From: an uncultured Clostridia bacterium | GTDB taxonomy: Bacteria > Bacillota > Clostridia > Lachnospirales > Lachnospiraceae | DNA length: 18,387 bases | NCBI GenBank assembly: GCA_947088195.1 | Contig: CAMUFS010000016.1 | Coordinates: forward strand, 1-18,387 | Direction: 5' to 3' | Shown here: piece after piece, positions 15,126 through 18,387 of the stretch | Position numbering within the stretch: position 1 is the first letter of the stretch | How the letters are laid out: each line of letters starts with the position of its first letter | Position numbers and translations under genes: made by a program | Notes under the pieces: model-generated | The model's input: the letters and a program-made list of their open reading frames with translations, nothing else | Databases searched by the model: none | What the model was told of the DNA's origin: nothing

Positions 15126-15154
15126 TTGACAAAAAATATGGCAAAATTTATAAT
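15126..15154 (+). promoter_or_regulatory. Perfect-consensus sigma-A promoter before kdgA
   Basis: TTGACA (15126-15131), 17-base spacer, TATAAT (15149-15154): both boxes match consensus exactly. It lies in the 140-base gap after uxaA and should start near 15161, giving a leader of about 48 bases. I see no TGTAAG/CTTACA operator nearby. A 5-bp hairpin, TGCCG/CGGCA (15179-15193), lies in the leader. Confidence 0.85.
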
Positions 15155-15208
15155 AAAAGCTAGAATACAGTCTTGCGTTGCCGGAGCACGGCAGAATGGA
15201 GGTTAAAA

Positions 15209-16171
15209 ATGAACAAAGTATTGGAAGAGATCAGCAAAATAGGTATTGTGCCTGTTATTGCGCTGGACGATGTCAAGGATGCAGAGCCTTTGGCAAAGGC
15301 TTTGATTGATGGCGGGCTTCCTTGCGCGGAGGTGACATTCCGCACAGCGGCGGCAGAGGAGTCCATCCGCATTATGTCATCAAAGTTTCCTGAGCTGTTA
15401 GTTGGAGCTGGAACAGTTCTCACTACAGAGCAGGTGGATCGCGCAGTGAACGCTGGTGCTAAGTTTATTGTAAGTCCGGGCTTAAATCCTAAGGTAGTGA
15501 AATATTGTGTGGACAAGGGGATTCCGGTGACACCCGGAACAGCGAATCCAAGTGATGTGGAGCAGGCTATTGAGCTTGGGCTTGAGGTTGTTAAGTTCTT
15601 CCCAGCAGAGGCGGCAGGCGGCCTGAATATGATCAAATCCATGGCAGCTCCTTATGTAAATATGAAGTTTATGCCTACTGGCGGCATCAATGCATCAAAT
15701 GTATGTGATTATCTTGATTTTAATAAGATTATCGCATGTGGCGGAAGCTGGATGGTGAATAAGGCTATGGTTGCAGCAGGTGATTTTGCAGGAATTGAGA
15801 AGCTGACAAGAGAGGCTGTTGAGACAATGCTTGGCTTTGAGCTTAAGCATATTGGAATTAACGCACAGGATGAGAATGAGGCAGATGATGTGGCTACCTC
15901 TTTGAATAAGATGTTTGGCTTTGAGAAGAAGGTGGGCAACAGCTCTATCTTTGCTGGGACAGGCTTTGAGATTATGAAGAAGCCATATCTGGGCGCAAAT
16001 GGACATATTGCTGTTCAGACAAATTATATCAACAGAGCTATCTATCATCTGGAGAAGAGAGGCTTTGCTTTTGATATGGATACAGCAAAGTACGATGCAA
16101 AGGGCAATATGAAGGCAGTTTACTTTAAGGGTGAGTTTGGCGGTTTTGCAATCCATCTGGTACAGCGCTAG
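15209..16171 (+). CDS. kdgA: KDPG aldolase with C-terminal VOC/glyoxalase-like domain
   Basis: A 320-residue protein, about 100 longer than normal KDPG/KHG aldolase. Residues 1-210 are a complete class I aldolase: GIVPVIALDD, catalytic Glu41 and Arg45 in AEVTFRT, VGAGTVLT, VSPGLNP, TPGTANPSD, Schiff-base Lys129 in VVKFFPAEAAGG, and the phosphate-binding MPTGGIN. It cleaves KDPG to pyruvate and glyceraldehyde-3-phosphate. Residues 211-320 read as a vicinal oxygen chelate fold: HIGINAQ, LNKMFGFE, TGFEIMKKP, NGHIAVQTN, YHLEKRGFAFD, GFAIHLVQR, with His214, Glu254, His266 and His316 placed like the four metal ligands of the fold. ATG 15209 has TGGAGG six bases upstream; an open frame to 15173 lacks a ribosome site and would cover the transcript leader. 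The aldolase is certain, the extra domain probable, its role unknown. Confidence 0.93.
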   Translation: MNKVLEEISKIGIVPVIALDDVKDAEPLAKALIDGGLPCAEVTFRTAAAEESIRIMSSKFPELLVGAGTVLTTEQVDRAVNAGAKFIVSPGLNPKVVKYCVDKGIPVTPGTANPSDVEQAIELGLEVVKFFPAEAAGGLNMIKSMAAPYVNMKFMPTGGINASNVCDYLDFNKIIACGGSWMVNKAMVAAGDFAGIEKLTREAVETMLGFELKHIGINAQDENEADDVATSLNKMFGFEKKVGNSSIFAGTGFEIMKKPYLGANGHIAVQTNYINRAIYHLEKRGFAFDMDTAKYDAKGNMKAVYFKGEFGGFAIHLVQR

Positions 16172-16232
16172 TAAAGCGACAGTTTTGTGAGAAAGAACCT
16201 GATAATAATATAAAAACGGAGGAATTTATAAA

Positions 16233-17267
16233 ATGGCGAAAAAAGTGATTACTATGGGTGAGATCATGTTAAGATTATCCACTCCGAACAGCGAGAAATT
16301 CATTCAGGCAGATGAATTTGATGTATGCTATGGCGGAGGCGAGGCAAATGTTGCAGTTTCTCTTGCTAACTATGGACATGACGCAGAGTTTGTCACAGCA
16401 GTTCCTGATAATGAGATTGGTGAATGTGCAGTGGCTGCTTTGAGAAAATATAATGTTGGCACAAAGAATATTGCAAGGTGCGGCGAGAGACTTGGAATTT
16501 ATTTCTTGGAGTCTGGCTCTTCCATGAGACCCTCCAAGGTTGTCTATGATAGAGCACATTCTTCAATTTCTACTGCAAAGCCAGAGGATTTCGATTTTGA
16601 TGCGATCTTTGAGGGAGCTGATTGGTTCCACTTCACAGGAATCACTCCTGCGGTATCTGATACAGCAGCAGTATTGACAGAGGAAGCATTAAAGGCAGCA
16701 AAGAGACATAATGTGAAGGTATCTGTTGACTTGAATTTCCGCAAGAAATTATGGTCCTCCGAGAAGGCACAGAGAGTTATGAAGAATCTGATGCAGTATG
16801 TGGATGTCTGCATTGGAAATGAAGAGGACGCAGAGCTTGTGCTTGGCTATAAGCCGGGCAACACAGATGTTACCAGCGGTGATCTGGAGCTTGCTGGTTA
16901 CAAGTCCATCTTTGAGCAGATGGTTGCAGACTATAACTTTGAATACTGCATTTCCTCCCTGCGCGTGAGCCATTCCGCGTCAGATAATGGTTGGTCTGCA
17001 TGTATTTATTCCAGAGATACAAAGGAATTTTATCATTCTAAGACCTACAGCATCCATCCGATCGTTGATCGTGTAGGCGGCGGTGATTCTTTTGCAGGTG
17101 GAACGATCTGTGGCTTCCTTGATGGAAAGGATTTCAAGGCGGCGCTGGAATTTGGTGTGGCAGCATCTGCATTAAAGCATACTATTCCGGGTGACTTTAA
17201 CTTAGTTTCCAGAAAAGAGGTTGAAACCTTGGCAGGTGGAGACGCATCTGGTCGTGTACAGAGATAA
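16233..17267 (+). CDS. kdgK: 2-keto-3-deoxygluconate kinase (PfkB family)
   Basis: A 344-residue ribokinase-fold sugar kinase phosphorylating KDG to KDPG, the substrate of the aldolase encoded just upstream. Both PfkB signatures are present: the substrate-lid region GGGEANVAVSLANYG (about residues 34-48) and the ATP/anion-hole motif with catalytic base Asp285 in GGGDSFAGG. Other typical stretches are FHFTGITPA and VSVDLNFRKKLW. Its start ATG has GGAGG (16216-16220 region) about ten bases upstream and lies 61 bases after kdgA with no intervening promoter or terminator seen, so the two share the 15126 promoter. A strong terminator follows. Other PfkB sugars are possible from sequence alone, but the pathway context is decisive. 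Confidence 0.94.
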   Translation: MAKKVITMGEIMLRLSTPNSEKFIQADEFDVCYGGGEANVAVSLANYGHDAEFVTAVPDNEIGECAVAALRKYNVGTKNIARCGERLGIYFLESGSSMRPSKVVYDRAHSSISTAKPEDFDFDAIFEGADWFHFTGITPAVSDTAAVLTEEALKAAKRHNVKVSVDLNFRKKLWSSEKAQRVMKNLMQYVDVCIGNEEDAELVLGYKPGNTDVTSGDLELAGYKSIFEQMVADYNFEYCISSLRVSHSASDNGWSACIYSRDTKEFYHSKTYSIHPIVDRVGGGDSFAGGTICGFLDGKDFKAALEFGVAASALKHTIPGDFNLVSRKEVETLAGGDASGRVQR

Positions 17268-17282
17268 TAAAAGACATGATTG

Positions 17283-17328
17283 GCGAATGGCAGCCTTGAT
17301 AGCTTTCAAGGCTGTCTTTCGCATTTTT
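17283..17328 (+). terminator. Rho-independent terminator after kdgK
   Basis: A long stem, 17283-17299 with 17306-17322: GCGAA/TTCGC at the base, one T-T mismatch, then an 11-bp run (one G-U pair) including CAGCCTTGA/TCAAGGCTG. The loop is 6 bases and ATTTTT follows. It closes the uxa/kdg operon. Confidence 0.92.
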
Positions 17329-17417
17329 AGCAGTAAATTATCTACATAACAGTGAAAATGGGTGTAGGTGAGGAAGCGATAGAAATTTAGGATATGTTTT
17401 AAGGAGGAGCAGTTTAT

Positions 17418-18074
17418 ATGCATCATACGGTTAAAATTATTGGATATGCAAAGTTGTCAGTAGCGCCAGACAGGATACGTCTCAGTATTAAAGTAGAGAA
17501 TTTGGCGAAGGAATATTGCGAGGCGATGGAATATGCAGAGAAAGCACAGCTTGAGATGACAGAGATAATAAAGCGCGCGGAGATTGCAGAGTCAGAGCTT
17601 AAAACAATTTCATGGGGAATTACAGCGGAATATTCGTATCATGCAAATGAGAGAAATGAACAGGTGAGAGTTTTTGATGGCTATCGCTATAGACATAGCT
17701 TTATGATAGAGCTTGGTATGGATCATAAGACAGCGGGAAGAATCTTAAATGAAATTGTACAGAGCAGCCTGACGCCAGAGATTGGCTTGGAATACTTTGT
17801 ATCGGATCCTGGAATGTACAAAGATAAGCTGATGGAGAATGCAGTGTCTAATTCAAGACATGAAGCAGAAATTCTTGCTCATGCGGCAGACACAAGACTT
17901 GGCCAGGTTGTGTCAATTATGTATACAAGCCGTGGTGGCGGGCGTGTGAGAGGTGTCAAGAATGATCTGGCAGTTCCTGCTTTTTTGTGTGCAAGAAAAA
18001 TAGATATGCCAGAATTGACACCAACAAATGTAGAGCTCTCAGAATCGGTTGAGGTAGAGTGGGAGCTGATATAG
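17418..18074 (+). CDS. SIMPL domain (DUF541) protein
   Basis: A 218-residue protein of the SIMPL/DUF541 family. The conserved opening is present (VKIIGYAKLSVAPDRIRLSIKVEN), then SELKTISWGITAEYSY, the F-D-G-Y-R-Y-R-H-S-F repeat of the fold, LTPEIGLEYFVSD and the late VPAFLCARKIDMPELTPTNVELSESVEVEWEL. Many family members are exported; here there is no signal peptide, as the domain begins within the first residues, so a cytosolic location is expected. The molecular function is not established for this family. ATG 17418 has AAGGAGG (17401-17407) ten bases upstream. It follows the kdgK terminator, so it needs its own promoter, which I could not place with confidence. Confidence 0.8.
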   Translation: MHHTVKIIGYAKLSVAPDRIRLSIKVENLAKEYCEAMEYAEKAQLEMTEIIKRAEIAESELKTISWGITAEYSYHANERNEQVRVFDGYRYRHSFMIELGMDHKTAGRILNEIVQSSLTPEIGLEYFVSDPGMYKDKLMENAVSNSRHEAEILAHAADTRLGQVVSIMYTSRGGGRVRGVKNDLAVPAFLCARKIDMPELTPTNVELSESVEVEWELI

Positions 18075-18134
18075 AGGTCTAAATCTTGTCTTTTCTCATA
18101 AAATGTTAGTAAAAGTGAGTTTTAAAGGCAGGGT

Positions 18135-18329
18135 ATGGAAATGGCAGCAGACTCTTATTATATGTATAAGAAAGATAGTATGGAGGATCGGGGCGAAGAT
18201 ACATTCTCCTTTGATCCTTTTTTTACAAAGGAAAATATGGTGTGGCTCAATGAATCTGACAGACAGGTAAGAGAAGGCAAAGTGGTGGTGAAAGCGATGG
18301 AAGAATTGGAGGCCATGGAGCTTGAGTAG
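18135..18329 (+). CDS. Short antitoxin-like protein preceding a YoeB-type toxin
   Basis: A 64-residue acidic protein. The C-terminal part, FDPFFTKENMVWLNESDRQ then REGKVVVKAMEELEAMELE, resembles the toxin-binding tails of small type II antitoxins (Phd/YefM and RelB/DinJ-like). The N-terminal 25 residues are short, acidic and contain no recognisable Phd fold or ribbon-helix-helix DNA-binding domain. An in-frame stop at 18123-18125 rules out a longer N-terminus in this frame. AAGG (18125-18128) lies six bases before ATG 18135; ATG 18141 is also possible. It overlaps the next gene by 8 bases, as usual for antitoxin-toxin pairs. Assignment rests mainly on the neighbouring toxin and the C-terminal pattern. 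Confidence 0.65.
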   Translation: MEMAADSYYMYKKDSMEDRGEDTFSFDPFFTKENMVWLNESDRQVREGKVVVKAMEELEAMELE

Positions 18330-18387
18330 AATTACTTTTTCCGAAAATGCATGGGAGGAATATCTGTTTTGGCAGCTTCAAGATAAA
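18322..18387 (+). CDS. Txe/YoeB-family toxin, 5' fragment cut by window end
   Basis: The frame opened by TTG 18322 reads S-R-I-T-F-S-E-N-A-W-E-E-Y-L-F-W-Q then L-Q-D-K to the last base. This is the hallmark N-terminus of YoeB/Txe mRNA interferases (E. coli YoeB has W-S-E-E-S-W-D-D-Y-L-Y-W-Q-E-T-D-K). GGAGG (18308-18312) lies nine bases upstream of the TTG, and the start overlaps the antitoxin-like gene by 8 bases. YoeB toxins are RelE-fold endoribonucleases that cleave mRNA at the ribosome. Only 22 codons are visible, so catalytic residues and integrity cannot be judged. No ATG is available in frame near the start, so TTG is the only reasonable choice. Confidence 0.78.
   Translation, partial: MSRITFSENAWEEYLFWQLQDK

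Noticed and set aside
15173..15208. Longer N-terminus for KdgA from an earlier ATG-like start
   Set aside because: No ribosome site there and it would begin almost at the predicted transcript start; the aldolase fold begins naturally at ATG 15209.

Overview
The window looks like chromosomal DNA of an anaerobic, low-to-mid GC Bacillota, most likely a Lachnospiraceae-type Clostridia. This is inferred from gene content (feoA-feoB plus a Cys-rich mini-protein, a xpaC-telA pair, a LacI-controlled uxa/kdg cluster, a YoeB-type module), strong GGAGG ribosome sites, consensus sigma-A promoters and codon use. I see no insertion sequence, phage gene, rRNA, tRNA or CRISPR array.

Layout. (1) 1-3293: the end of a potA-like ATPase gene, then potB, potC and potD, in one tightly overlapping operon for uptake of a polyamine or related cation. 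(2) 3316-3996: a single diiron ferritin-like protein with its own promoter and terminator. (3) 4064-6688: a two-gene operon, a xpaC-like membrane protein and telA, with a near-consensus promoter and a strong terminator. (4) 6802-9297: the ferrous iron uptake operon feoA-feoB-small Cys-rich protein, ending in a hairpin shared with the convergent uxaC.

(5) 9310-17328 is the main block, a complete route from hexuronate to central metabolism. On the minus strand, a LacI-type regulator and uxaC (uronate isomerase) form one operon. Divergently on the plus strand lie uxaB (tagaturonate reductase), uxaA (altronate dehydratase), kdgA (KDPG aldolase) and kdgK (KDG kinase). Galacturonate goes to tagaturonate (UxaC), altronate (UxaB), KDG (UxaA), KDPG (KdgK), then pyruvate plus glyceraldehyde-3-phosphate (KdgA). 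The 343-base divergent region has two LacI-type operators, each just downstream of the -10 box of one of two back-to-back promoters. kdgA-kdgK also has a perfect-consensus promoter of its own. The aldolase carries an extra C-terminal domain resembling the vicinal oxygen chelate (glyoxalase) fold.

(6) 17401-18387: a SIMPL-domain protein, then a short antitoxin-like gene overlapping the start of a Txe/YoeB-type toxin gene that runs off the right edge.

Most of the window is ordinary metabolism. The points most worth a second look are the aldolase-VOC fusion, the mirror-image operator layout, the diverged PotD ligand pocket, the composite XpaC-like protein and the unusually short antitoxin.
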